Of a stretch of DNA of 42,694 bases, positions 24,879 to 30,709 are shown piece by piece. Made by a program: the position numbers and the translations under genes. The first letter of the stretch is position 1; every line of letters begins with the position of its first letter. Origin of the DNA: a virus; IMG/VR virus record IMGVR_UViG_3300028400_000014, positions 1 to 42,694 of that record; one strand, written 5' to 3'. The notes beneath the pieces were generated by a model. The model was not told where the DNA came from and ran no database searches. It was given only the letters and a program-made list of their open reading frames with translations.

Positions 24879-25244
24879 TCAGTGTGGGTAGGTGGACAGT
24901 TCTTCGAGCCTGCGGTGGTAAGTGGATGCGGCGATCAAGACCTCGGCCAGGGCGAGCTGGCTGTTCTCCGTGATCGTCGGCAGGTCGGGGGCGATTTCCT
25001 GTGCTGCAGCTACGATCAGTTCGGCGAGATTGGGCGCGAGGGCCACGAGCTGGTCGAGCATTTGCGCGGATTCCATGGCGGCGCAGAGGGTGCTCAGCGT
25101 CTGCGGCGGCGCTGGCACTTCGTTGTCCTGTTCGTGGAGCGCGCGCCGCAGTTCCTCGATGGACTCGACCTTCCTGAAGGCGGGCCGGACGCCGCGCAGC
25201 CCGCTGGTATTTTTGGCGATCTCTATCGTTGGCTTCTTGGCCAT
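24879..25244 (-). CDS. Hypothetical protein, first gene of the late operon, 121 aa
   Basis: The first gene after the leftward promoter at 25270-25297; a strong AGGAGGAG site precedes the ATG. The N-terminus is basic (MAKKPTIEIAKNTSGLRGVRP) and the rest helical (ELRRALHEQDNE; AQMLDQLVALAPNLAELIVAAAQEIAP). No family is recognised. Its place ahead of a DNA-binding protein and TerS suggests a packaging or regulatory accessory role, which is inference. Confidence 0.75.
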   Translation of the reverse strand: MAKKPTIEIAKNTSGLRGVRPAFRKVESIEELRRALHEQDNEVPAPPQTLSTLCAAMESAQMLDQLVALAPNLAELIVAAAQEIAPDLPTITENSQLALAEVLIAASTYHRRLEELSTYPH

Positions 25245-25269
25245 AGTCTCCTCCTATGTGTTGAGGCGG

Positions 25270-25297
25270 ATTGTAGAGTGTTGTCCAGGTATTACAA
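25270..25297 (-). promoter_or_regulatory. Predicted sigma70-like promoter of the late operon
   Basis: Read on the minus strand: TTGTAA (25297-25292), a 16-base spacer, TACAAT (25275-25270). Transcription would start near 25263, about 20 bases before the first start codon. The spacer contains CTGGACAACACTC, the same motif found at the other predicted promoters, so a bound protein would cover the polymerase site. Confidence 0.6.
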
Positions 25298-25421
25298 GGC
25301 TTTCAGCGATAGTGAGCACTAACTAACCACTCGCAGACCTCCGTGCGGAGTCATTAGCATTTTCCTATCGTTCGACGATGAAACGTAAGAAATTCCAATC
25401 GTCCAACACTGGACAACACTC
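25276..25421. repeat. Inverted operator-like repeat in the divergent control region
   Basis: A perfect 12-base inverted repeat: GAGTGTTGTCCA at 25276-25287 and TGGACAACACTC at 25410-25421, 122 bases apart. Each arm overlaps one of the two divergent promoters. The right arm is within CAACACTGGACAA (25404-25416), which recurs inverted at 30084-30096. Between the arms lies a short palindrome (ATCGTTCGACGAT). Such spacing would allow DNA looping. Confidence 0.65.
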
Positions 25422-25438
25422 ACCAACACAACTAGGAT
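25410..25438 (+). promoter_or_regulatory. Predicted promoter for the two-gene rightward island
   Basis: TGGACA (25410-25415), 17 bases, TAGGAT (25433-25438). The -10 match is modest. The spacer again contains ACACTC and CAACACAAC motifs. The transcript would lead into the genes at 25498 and 25799. Confidence 0.45.
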
Positions 25439-25497
25439 TAAATCCACAATGACATTCAGCGGCCAATTGTGCCGCGAATTCCAGAGGAGACAAGACA

Positions 25498-25809
25498 GTG
25501 AACATCACAATCCAGCGCACAGACGTCGCTCCACACGGTGAGGTCTGGGACGTTATGCAAGAATCGAAGGAAACAGAATTCTTCCCTGCAGAAACCGAGT
25601 GGCTTGGCTCATTCGTGTGGACCGAAAACCGAGATGGCTCCGGCTCCGCGCTGATCTCGCTGCCAGGAGTCTCCACGCGAATCGAGATGACATTTTCATC
25701 CCCTAGACATGCCGGGGAGTACATCGCGGACGGTAAAGCGCGCCGGGTCATCCGGGCCGCCATCCAGCAGGCAATGTCCATCGATCAGGAGGTTCGCAAT
25801 GACAATTGA
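25498..25809 (+). CDS. Hypothetical protein, 103 aa
   Basis: Starts with GTG behind GAGGAGA. The product (MNITIQRTDVAPHGEVWDVM...) has an acidic, aromatic middle (SKETEFFPAETEWLGSFVWTE) and a probable beta core (ALISLPGVSTRIEMTF), then a helical end. No family is recognised. It and the next gene form an isolated rightward pair between two leftward operons, driven by their own predicted promoter. That is a common setting for early regulators or anti-host proteins, but no function can be read from the sequence. Confidence 0.75.
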   Translation: MNITIQRTDVAPHGEVWDVMQESKETEFFPAETEWLGSFVWTENRDGSGSALISLPGVSTRIEMTFSSPRHAGEYIADGKARRVIRAAIQQAMSIDQEVRNDN

Positions 25810-26161
25810 CACCGCATTCCGCGACCTGCTCCGCGCGCTCGAAAGCGCCGCGCATTTCGAGGAACATGGCGACCGTCGTTCGGCGGACGACTACTACCAG
25901 CTCGCCAATCGCCTCATGAATGATTTTTATGATGCGACCCTGGAGGATGTCTGGTTGTGCGCCACCATCGAGGAGGCCCGCCGGAACCGCTCGATGAACA
26001 GTTATATCCGGCGCAACTATCCGCAGGAGTGGGCGCGCGCCATCGAAACGCGCGAACCCGTGAAGATTCATTGGGGTGTCGGAACGCTGGCCATTATTCC
26101 GTGCCCGTTGAATGATTGCGCAGACGTGTATTCCGTCACACTCGACTACGCCTCCGCGTAG
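25799..26161 (+). CDS. Hypothetical protein, 120 aa
   Basis: The ATG at 25799 lies behind a perfect AGGAGG site and overlaps the end of the preceding gene by 11 bases. The product has a helical first part (FRDLLRALESAAHFEEHGDR; DDYYQLANRLMNDFYDATLE) and a beta C-terminus (IHWGVGTLAIIPCPLNDC). It ends in TAG, with TAA five codons later. No family is recognised. Co-expression with the 103-residue gene suggests a shared role. Confidence 0.75.
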   Translation: MTIDTAFRDLLRALESAAHFEEHGDRRSADDYYQLANRLMNDFYDATLEDVWLCATIEEARRNRSMNSYIRRNYPQEWARAIETREPVKIHWGVGTLAIIPCPLNDCADVYSVTLDYASA

Positions 26162-26210
26162 GCGGCGACTATGTAAAACATCAAAACGCACACCCCGTAC
26201 TTAGCATCGG

Positions 26211-26244
26211 CAGGGTCACAAACTGGCCCTGTCGCTTGTGTTTT
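26211..26244 (+). terminator. Possible terminator of the rightward pair
   Basis: An 8-bp stem (CAGGGTCA/TGGCCCTG, one G.U pair on the plus strand) with a 5-base loop is followed, after a gap of some bases, by TTTT. The gap makes it a weak intrinsic terminator. A second hairpin (GCGAGA/TCTCGC, 26320-26336) lies in the same 212-base convergent gap, which otherwise shows no gene. Confidence 0.35.
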
Positions 26245-26373
26245 GCGTACTGTTTTCCGCGAATCTGCCTATAACAGTCCACAGAAACCCCATTCAGACG
26301 CCACCAGAGCGCGAATTTAGCGAGATCTCGTCTCGCCTATGGGTAACTAGCGCATTAAGGGAGATCGCCGCTC

Positions 26374-26724
26374 TTAGGCCATCTGAGCGGCTCTCAGCAC
26401 ATCTTTCGCTTTCTCCAGGTACTTGCCCTTCCCGATCTCGCGCATGCGTTGCGCCTCGTCCACGAGATGGATGTAGAAATCCGGGTCATCTCCGCGCCAG
26501 GGCACGCCCTCCTCGGTCACGCCGGCGACGATGATCTTCCGCTGGGTTTCGCTGATCGAGAGCCACATGGCCATAGACGCGCGGAGCCGGGTCCCGTAGT
26601 CGCTCCACGACTCGAACCGCCCCTTTGGCGCGGCAATCTGGTCGTAGAAGGCGGCGGCGAAGTCGGGATCGCGATGCTTGGCCGCCAGCATTTCGCGGAG
26701 CTGGTCAATGATCTGCGAGCGCAC
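26374..26724 (-). CDS. Hypothetical protein, last gene of the replication operon, 116 aa
   Basis: The GTG at 26724 is chosen because AGGAGG lies seven bases upstream; a longer frame from 26763 would bury this site. The product is helical with conserved-looking aromatic patches (DPDFAAAFYDQIAAP, FESWSDYGTRLRASMAMWL, GDDPDFYIHLVDEAQRM). No family is recognised. Its start overlaps the end of the replication accessory gene by 20 bases, so it is probably part of the same process. Confidence 0.72.
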   Translation of the reverse strand: MRSQIIDQLREMLAAKHRDPDFAAAFYDQIAAPKGRFESWSDYGTRLRASMAMWLSISETQRKIIVAGVTEEGVPWRGDDPDFYIHLVDEAQRMREIGKGKYLEKAKDVLRAAQMA

Positions 26725-27199
26725 AGCGGGCCTCCTGTGTGAGTTTCTTGTCTGCCGCGACACACTCGATCCCGTAGTGCCGCAGGTAGTGCCGCTCGTC
26801 GCGGGTCAATGCGCCGGTGTTCGCCCGCGCCACGTGCTCGTCCCAGCGTTCCAGGAACTCCATCGCCCGCTGGCGCTGCTCGTAGTACGACAGGCCCAGC
26901 CAGTCACGCATGTGCGCATAGGCCACGATTCCGATCACATCCGTCTTCGCCTTGGCCATCGCTATCACCCGATCCGGGTCCGGTCGCGGCGGTTTGGCCT
27001 GCGCGAGGATGTGCGCCGGTCTCGGCCGGTTTGGAGAGTGGGTCAGGTGATGTTTGCAGGCGGCGGCGAATTGTTCGATTGTCAGGTCCTGCATCAGGTG
27101 CCACCAGACGTCGGTCACCTCGTCGTTCCATGGCATCTCGTAGACGGTGAGCATGCGGCGCAGGATTTTCGAGAATGCTGGCAGATCGTCTTGCGTCAT
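26705..27199 (-). CDS. Putative replication accessory protein (helicase-loader position), 164 aa
   Basis: The ATG at 27199 overlaps the replication initiator stop (ATGA). The N-terminal half (FSKILRRMLTVYEMPWNDE, VTDVWWHLMQDLTIEQFAAA, HSPNRPRPAHIL) follows the pattern of small phage proteins that accompany DUF1376-type initiators: a helical domain ending in a Pro-rich motif. The C-terminal half is helical, with no ATPase motif. In lambda-like arrangements the gene after the initiator brings the host helicase to the origin. I propose that role from position; it is not shown by motifs. Confidence 0.6.
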   Translation of the reverse strand: MTQDDLPAFSKILRRMLTVYEMPWNDEVTDVWWHLMQDLTIEQFAAACKHHLTHSPNRPRPAHILAQAKPPRPDPDRVIAMAKAKTDVIGIVAYAHMRDWLGLSYYEQRQRAMEFLERWDEHVARANTGALTRDERHYLRHYGIECVAADKKLTQEARCALADH

Positions 27200-28026
27200 G
27201 ATTTCCACTCCTCCATGCGCTTGCGCGCCCATGCCTCTGCCGGGTCTTCGGGTGCCGTGCGCGTGAGTTCTCCGACGTACTGCTCGCACTTGCTGGCCCG
27301 GAACAGCGTGCCCGGCCGCAGGTACTGGTGCATCTTGTCGTCGTTGAGCCACTGGGCACATTTGAGGTCGATCACCCTGATCAGGGTGTCCTTGCCGTGC
27401 TCGGCGATTCTCAGCCGCACGAGTTCGGCGTTCTTGCTGATTTTCCCGTTCGCGTTTTTCACCCGGAATGCGCTGCCGGTTTTCCGGTTCAGGTGTTCGA
27501 GCACGTCGGCCACGTCGGCCAACGTCGGGCGTTTGCCCGACCCCTCCCCCGGAGGGGGATATTTCTGGGTCTGAGTGTGGGTATGGTTTTGGCTTTGGTT
27601 TTGGCTTTGGTTCTGGATGGTATTCGTCTGGTATTCGTCGCGTATACGATTCGTATTCGATTCGTATTCGTCGCGTATACGATTCGTATCTTCGGGTTTT
27701 CCCTTATTCCAGCGTGCTGAGATGGCCTTTTTCGCGGCCTCTGAACGCCGCTCTCTCAATGCCTCCACCCGCTCCCTTTCCGCCTCGAGTCTGGCATTGA
27801 TCCAGCCTTTTTCGGTGAGTGTCCAGAAGTGATCCAGAATGTACCTCAGCGCCTCAATCGGCGGATTCGCTGCAAGGCGAGACAGATGATCCATGTCATT
27901 CGGAAGCGGACCGCGTTGCCAAGATACTGCCAACAACAGCATGTAGACGCCGTGCTCACAGCATGACAGACCCATGGTGTCGGAGAGATAGTCACCGACG
28001 AAAAACGGCATGTACGGTGTTTTCAT
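27196..28026 (-). CDS. DUF1376-type replication initiator
   Basis: A 276-residue protein starting at 28026. The N-terminal domain (PYMPFFVGDYLSDTMGLS, HGVYMLLLAVSW) is a clear DUF1376 motif. A basic linker (RRSEAAKKAISARWNKG) leads into a low-complexity part made of two 11-residue repeats (NTNRIRDEY plus two residues) and a Gln/Asn/Ser stretch. A phage C-terminal replication domain (VADVLEHLNRKTGSAFR ... KMHQYLRPGTLFRASK) closes it. The repeats are encoded by iteron-like DNA, so the protein may bind an origin inside its own gene, as lambda O does. A terminator-like hairpin lies directly before the start; the ribosome-binding site (GGGAA) is weak. Confidence 0.82.
   Translation of the reverse strand: MKTPYMPFFVGDYLSDTMGLSCCEHGVYMLLLAVSWQRGPLPNDMDHLSRLAANPPIEALRYILDHFWTLTEKGWINARLEAERERVEALRERRSEAAKKAISARWNKGKPEDTNRIRDEYESNTNRIRDEYQTNTIQNQSQNQSQNHTHTQTQKYPPPGEGSGKRPTLADVADVLEHLNRKTGSAFRVKNANGKISKNAELVRLRIAEHGKDTLIRVIDLKCAQWLNDDKMHQYLRPGTLFRASKCEQYVGELTRTAPEDPAEAWARKRMEEWKS
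27584..27690. repeat. Iteron-like repeats inside the replication gene; candidate origin
   Basis: Two perfect 26-base copies (27631-27656 and 27664-27689) recur with a 33-base period. Each contains the palindrome CGTATACG, and a partial third copy lies just before them. Next to them a 12-base unit (TGGTTTTGGCTT) repeats at 27584-27607 with a partial third copy, giving a strand-asymmetric T/G tract. Direct repeats beside a strand-biased tract inside an initiator gene are the layout of the lambda origin. Confidence 0.55.
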
Positions 28027-28039
28027 GTTGTTGATTCCC

Positions 28040-28116
28040 AAAAAAAAGCCCGCATTGGCGGTGATCGCTGACCCGGGGTGCACGAACAACACCCCACGAC
28101 CACCCCAATACGGGCT
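28040..28116 (-). terminator. Extended nested hairpin with U8: terminator or attenuator before the replication gene
   Basis: On the minus strand an outer 12-bp stem (28116-28105 with 28058-28047), a middle 8-bp stem (28104-28097 with 28067-28060) and an inner 6-bp stem (28095-28090 with 28080-28075) stack into one rod. A run of eight T follows directly. Both imperfect pairs are G.U on this strand and A-C on the other, so selection acted on the leftward RNA. The T run ends 14 bases before the replication gene start, a suitable place for attenuation control. Confidence 0.75.
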
Positions 28117-28177
28117 TGCAGATGTTCGTGATTGTCATGGCCACTTCGGGGTCAGTCTCGGTCGCCACGGGCAGATA

Positions 28178-28672
28178 CTAGCACACGCTAGAGCGTTTGC
28201 GCTCAACCGAATTTTGTAATTTGTGCCACCAGGAGTGGCATGTCGGGCATAACCATCGAACATCCAGCGGATTGCCATAATCGTCATGGTGGCCATGGAT
28301 GCGATCTGTTGATCCGCAGCATTCGCAAGGCTCTTTTGCAACTACGCCACTACGAATAGCATTATTAAGCGTGTAGTGCGCCTTTCTCTTTTCAGGATAT
28401 CGTTCGTCATATTTCTGTTTAGCCGCTCGCATCCTTTCTTTTCCACGTTCCGTTAACTGATATGCTTTTCGCGCTGCCACTCGATGAGGCTTGCTATTCC
28501 TTTGCCTGTCCCACTCCATGTAGTAATCAATCTTTTTGTGCCGATTTTCCCTAACCCTTGCTTTCACGCATTCTTTGCAATGCGACAGTAATCCGTCCCC
28601 CATTCTCGGATGTTTGTAAAATTCACTGCGTGGTTTCTTTGCTCCACATTTTTTACACATCTTCATAACCAT
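28178..28672 (-). CDS. HNH endonuclease with N-terminal zinc ribbon
   Basis: A 164-residue protein. An N-terminal zinc ribbon (C6/C9 and C32/C35) is followed by a long basic helical part. The HNH nuclease core comes last: CECCGSTDRIHGHHDDYGN with C116/C119 and H126/H128/H129, then LCPTCHSWWH with C142/C145. It could be a free-standing homing endonuclease inserted in the replication operon; the gene is visibly AT-richer than its neighbours, which supports late acquisition. A packaging role, as for some HNH proteins beside terminases, is less likely because the packaging genes are 4 kb away. An AGGGGG site precedes ATG 28672, with ATG 28666 as an equally good start. Confidence 0.82.
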   Translation of the reverse strand: MVMKMCKKCGAKKPRSEFYKHPRMGDGLLSHCKECVKARVRENRHKKIDYYMEWDRQRNSKPHRVAARKAYQLTERGKERMRAAKQKYDERYPEKRKAHYTLNNAIRSGVVAKEPCECCGSTDRIHGHHDDYGNPLDVRWLCPTCHSWWHKLQNSVERKRSSVC

Positions 28673-28678
28673 GACCCC

Positions 28679-28954
28679 CTAAAAAGGTATGCTTTCGTAG
28701 TCGAAAGAGTCCTGCTGTACAGGCGCCTGCTGCTGCGCCGGCTCAGGCGCCGGAGCGGGCTGGTCGTCCTTGCGACGTATCGTGAACTTCAGCGCCGGGT
28801 GATTCTTCGGCTTGTCCGGGCCGCGCTTCCATGCCGACACCCAGTATTCGACGCCTTCCACGTTCAGGCTGCCCGTGAAATCCGGGTGCGTCTCCTTCTC
28901 CTTACTGTCGTTCTTCCAGATCGCGCCTCTGTTTGTATCGTCATGATTTGACAT
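28679..28954 (-). CDS. SSB-like small protein, 91 aa
   Basis: The ATG at 28954 lies behind AGAGGAAAA. The product has a small beta domain (FTGSLNVEGVEYWVSAWKRG; ALKFTIRRKDD), a Pro/Ala/Gln linker and the acidic C-terminus DSFDYESIPF, which ends like the tip of bacterial SSB proteins (DDDIPF). Such tips recruit host replication and repair proteins. The domain is too short for a normal OB fold, so ssDNA binding is inferred. It overlaps the upstream gene by 14 bases in an operon with RusA and the initiator. Confidence 0.65.
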   Translation of the reverse strand: MSNHDDTNRGAIWKNDSKEKETHPDFTGSLNVEGVEYWVSAWKRGPDKPKNHPALKFTIRRKDDQPAPAPEPAQQQAPVQQDSFDYESIPF

Positions 28955-29123
28955 GATTTTTCCTCTCGTAGAATCGGCGGATGGCAAACACCGTCCGCGC
29001 ATGCGAAACCAGCCGCGCCCGCATTTCCTCGGGCGCCGATTGGATGATCTCCCAGGCGTGCCGCCTGTCCCTGGCAGCCGTGATCCTGGCCTGGATGACG
29101 CCGAGGTTCGGCCTATCCGGCAT
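28941..29123 (-). CDS. Small hypothetical protein, 60 aa
   Basis: A 60-residue basic helical protein (VIQARITAARDRRHAWEIIQ; HARTVFAIRRFYERK) in the tightly overlapping recombination operon; it overlaps both neighbours by 11-14 bases. Small proteins of this look are common next to RusA genes. No function is known to me. Confidence 0.68.
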   Translation of the reverse strand: MPDRPNLGVIQARITAARDRRHAWEIIQSAPEEMRARLVSHARTVFAIRRFYERKNHVKS

Positions 29124-29310
29124 AGTCCGCGAGATAGGCCGCGATCAGGCGCGTGTACTCGTTCAGCTTGCGCTCCTTGACCCCGCGCCCGGTCAGCCAT
29201 TTCTTGATCTTCTCGCCATCGTCGAGCATCCGCTGGTGCGCATTCGCCGCGTCCAGCGACTGAAAGATCTTGCCATCGCTCGTCTTGTATTGCTTCAGTT
29301 CTTCAACCAT
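29113..29310 (-). CDS. Small hypothetical protein, 65 aa
   Basis: A 65-residue charged helical protein (KYTSDGKIFQSL-like start, then DDGEKIKKWLTGRGVKE). It overlaps the RusA gene end by 8 bases and the next start by 11, so it is firmly in the operon. A GGAGCACACCC leader precedes its ATG. No family is recognised. Confidence 0.7.
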   Translation of the reverse strand: MVEELKQYKTSDGKIFQSLDAANAHQRMLDDGEKIKKWLTGRGVKERKLNEYTRLIAAYLADYAG

Positions 29311-29683
29311 GGGTGTGCTCCTGTTGGTCTATTCGCTCGATCTCGATTTCCAGATACCCCTGGCCGGGTGAGACCGGTCCCCGGATGATTCTCAGATCGT
29401 CGATCTGCGCATCATCGTCGAACAGCCCCGCATGCGAGAGGCTGTCGAGCAGGCTCTTGAGCAGGTTGTCCAGGTCGCGCGCTCGCCTGTCCGGTGCGCA
29501 CGCCAGAATCCGGATCGCCAGACGTGCGTCGCCGAACCCGGTCGTCCGCCAGTGATCTGCCAGCCCGATGGTCTGGATGTGCTTCCGGTAGGCGCGCCCT
29601 TTCTTCGAGATCAGCGTCCGCGAACCGACCCGCCGCCAGTACGTGTTCACCGTGGGCGGCCACGGCAGCTTGATCCGCATCAT
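29303..29683 (-). CDS. rusA: RusA-type Holliday junction resolvase
   Basis: A 126-residue protein (E. coli RusA is 120). The conserved opening PWPPTVNTYWRR, the RARDLDNLLKSLLDSL motif with D70 and D72, and the DDDAQIDDLRI motif with D91 carry the catalytic aspartates at the same numbers as in E. coli RusA; K76 is also present. It would cut four-way junctions formed during phage recombination and resolve branched replicating DNA before packaging. It overlaps the upstream regulator gene by 4 bases and the downstream gene by 8. Confidence 0.92.
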   Translation of the reverse strand: MMRIKLPWPPTVNTYWRRVGSRTLISKKGRAYRKHIQTIGLADHWRTTGFGDARLAIRILACAPDRRARDLDNLLKSLLDSLSHAGLFDDDAQIDDLRIIRGPVSPGQGYLEIEIERIDQQEHTHG

Positions 29684-29874
29684 TCTGCGGGCGCCACGCG
29701 GATGCGCGTGCGGTACTTGCAGATGTCGCGTGCGGTCCAGTAGCTGATCTCGAACTTCTGCGCCACCTCGGACACCTTCAGCCCGTGCGCCTCGTGCAGT
29801 TCGCGCATCAGCTCCACGTCCTCATCCGACAGCCGCGCCTTGTGGTGTCGCTCACCGTGCTGCGCCGCCATCAT
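29680..29874 (-). CDS. Small helix-turn-helix protein, paralogue of the one beside terS, 64 aa
   Basis: The ATG at 29874 overlaps the preceding stop (ATGA). The 64 residues contain LSDEDVELMRELHEAHGLKV and then SEVAQKFEISYWTARDICKY, a helix-turn-helix closely matching the 72-residue protein at 24650-24868. It is the second gene of the leftward operon whose control region shares CAACAC motifs with the late promoter. I infer a regulator of early/late transcription; the paralogues may recognise the same or half-related sites. Confidence 0.78.
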   Translation of the reverse strand: MMAAQHGERHHKARLSDEDVELMRELHEAHGLKVSEVAQKFEISYWTARDICKYRTRIRVAPAE

Positions 29875-30080
29875 GCCGCTCCTTTTCCTTCCGCCAGCCA
29901 TTGAAAATAGCGGTCCTCGTCGATCCAGCAGGTACGGCCCTTGTAGACGACCGCGCCGGATTCCGCCATCCCGTTGCGCTCGCGGTTGAATATCTGCCAG
30001 CGCAGGGAACCCAGCGTGATCCCGCGCTCCCGGTGCCGTTCCGCGAACGCCTTGACCCGGTACAGATTCTGCTTGCTCAT
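29871..30080 (-). CDS. Excisionase-like small DNA-binding protein, 69 aa
   Basis: The product (NLYRVKAFAERHRERGITLG, LRWQIFNRERNG, VVYKGRTCWIDEDRYFQWL) has the winged-helix layout of AlpA/excisionase-like phage proteins: a recognition helix followed by a wing with GR and an IDEDRYFQWL closing helix. No integrase is present, so it is more likely a transcription regulator acting on the adjacent divergent region than an excision factor. It is the first gene of the leftward operon; the ATG at 30080 follows a GGACAA operator-like motif. Confidence 0.75.
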   Translation of the reverse strand: MSKQNLYRVKAFAERHRERGITLGSLRWQIFNRERNGMAESGAVVYKGRTCWIDEDRYFQWLAEGKGAA

Positions 30081-30109
30081 GGTTTGTCCAGTGTTGTGGT
30101 GTGCTGTGG

Positions 30110-30138
30110 AGTGTAGGCGCGCGGAAATTTTTTTGCAA
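30110..30138 (-). promoter_or_regulatory. Predicted promoter of the leftward replication operon
   Basis: On the minus strand TTGCAA (30138-30133), 17 bases, TACACT (30115-30110). It lies back to back with the rightward promoter, with six bases between their -35 boxes, and CAACAC motifs lie downstream of it. Confidence 0.5.
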
Positions 30139-30144
30139 ATCCGC

Positions 30145-30172
30145 TTGACACGCCACAACACGCGGCTATACT
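30145..30172 (+). promoter_or_regulatory. Strong predicted sigma70 promoter of the rightward operon
   Basis: TTGACA (30145-30150) is a perfect -35 box; after a 16-base spacer, TATACT (30167-30172) differs by one base from consensus. The spacer holds CCACAACAC, so the operator-like motif lies under RNA polymerase. Transcription would start near 30179, ahead of the AAGGA site of the first rightward gene. Confidence 0.8.
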
Positions 30173-30212
30173 CGCCAACACACTACAACGCGCGGCAACA
30201 CAAGGAACTCAT

Positions 30213-30512
30213 ATGATCGACGAACTACGGAAACAGGCAGACATGATCCGGCGAGGATTCCGGATCGTTACCTGGGAAACCGAGATCGAGCGGGACGACG
30301 ATGTGCTGTTCGTCGTCGCCCGCGCCACCATCGCACCCGAGGATCGCGCCTCCGGCACCGAGGCGCAGGTCGAGGACATCGACCTGTTCCTCGAGGACGG
30401 CACCCGCATCCTCGATGAGTTCCCTCCTGAAGTCGATGACCGGCTTGAATCAGAGGCATGGAAGGCCCTCAAATCCCAGGATGACAATGCCTGGATGTGG
30501 GAGGGCGACTGA
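30213..30512 (+). CDS. First gene of the rightward operon, hypothetical, 99 aa
   Basis: A 99-residue acidic protein (MIDELRKQADMIRRGFRIVT, IERDDDVLFVVARATIAPED, DIDLFLEDGTRILDEFPP). It follows the strong promoter directly, with AAGGA before the ATG, so it should be the most abundant early product. Its strong negative charge would suit a DNA mimic or host-protein inhibitor, but that is speculation. No family is recognised. Confidence 0.78.
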   Translation: MIDELRKQADMIRRGFRIVTWETEIERDDDVLFVVARATIAPEDRASGTEAQVEDIDLFLEDGTRILDEFPPEVDDRLESEAWKALKSQDDNAWMWEGD

Positions 30513-30709
30513 TGGAGCGTCTTGAGCTACCCCTTCTGTTCGCCCTCGACTGGACCGTGCTGAAGGACAAGTCGCTGGCGTTCTTCTGGAACGGTGCGGC
30601 CTTCGGCACCGTGGCCTGCCTGCTGGCAAGCGGGGAGATTTCCAAGACCGTCGCGGGTTTCTGGTTTGAAGTCCTCGACGCATGGAAAGACTACGTGGAG
30701 GAGAAATGA
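30512..30709 (+). CDS. Small hypothetical protein with hydrophobic centre, 65 aa
   Basis: The ATG at 30512 shares bases with the preceding stop (TGATG). The central segment LAFFWNGAAFGTVACLLASG is hydrophobic enough for a weak membrane helix; the ends are charged. No family is recognised. It is coupled to genes on both sides. Confidence 0.68.
   Translation: MERLELPLLFALDWTVLKDKSLAFFWNGAAFGTVACLLASGEISKTVAGFWFEVLDAWKDYVEEK

Larger units (their letters stand above)
30084..30201. promoter_or_regulatory. Cluster of CAACAC operator-like motifs in the early divergent region
   Basis: This stretch contains CAACACTGGACAA (minus strand, 30084-30096, identical to 25404-25416), a second CACAACAC on the minus strand, and on the plus strand CCACAACAC (in the promoter spacer), CCAACACAC and GCAACACAA. 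At least five CAACAC copies in about 115 bases is far above chance for this composition. They cover both divergent promoters. Confidence 0.65.

Noticed and set aside
27631-27689. CRISPR-like repeats
   Set aside because: Only two units with a 7-base gap, in frame with the initiator and encoding an 11-residue repeat; no leader or cas genes.
29680-30156. Long form of the HTH gene starting at 30156
   Set aside because: It would overlap the whole excisionase-like gene and the promoter. The ATG at 29874 has the ATGA overlap used throughout the operon.
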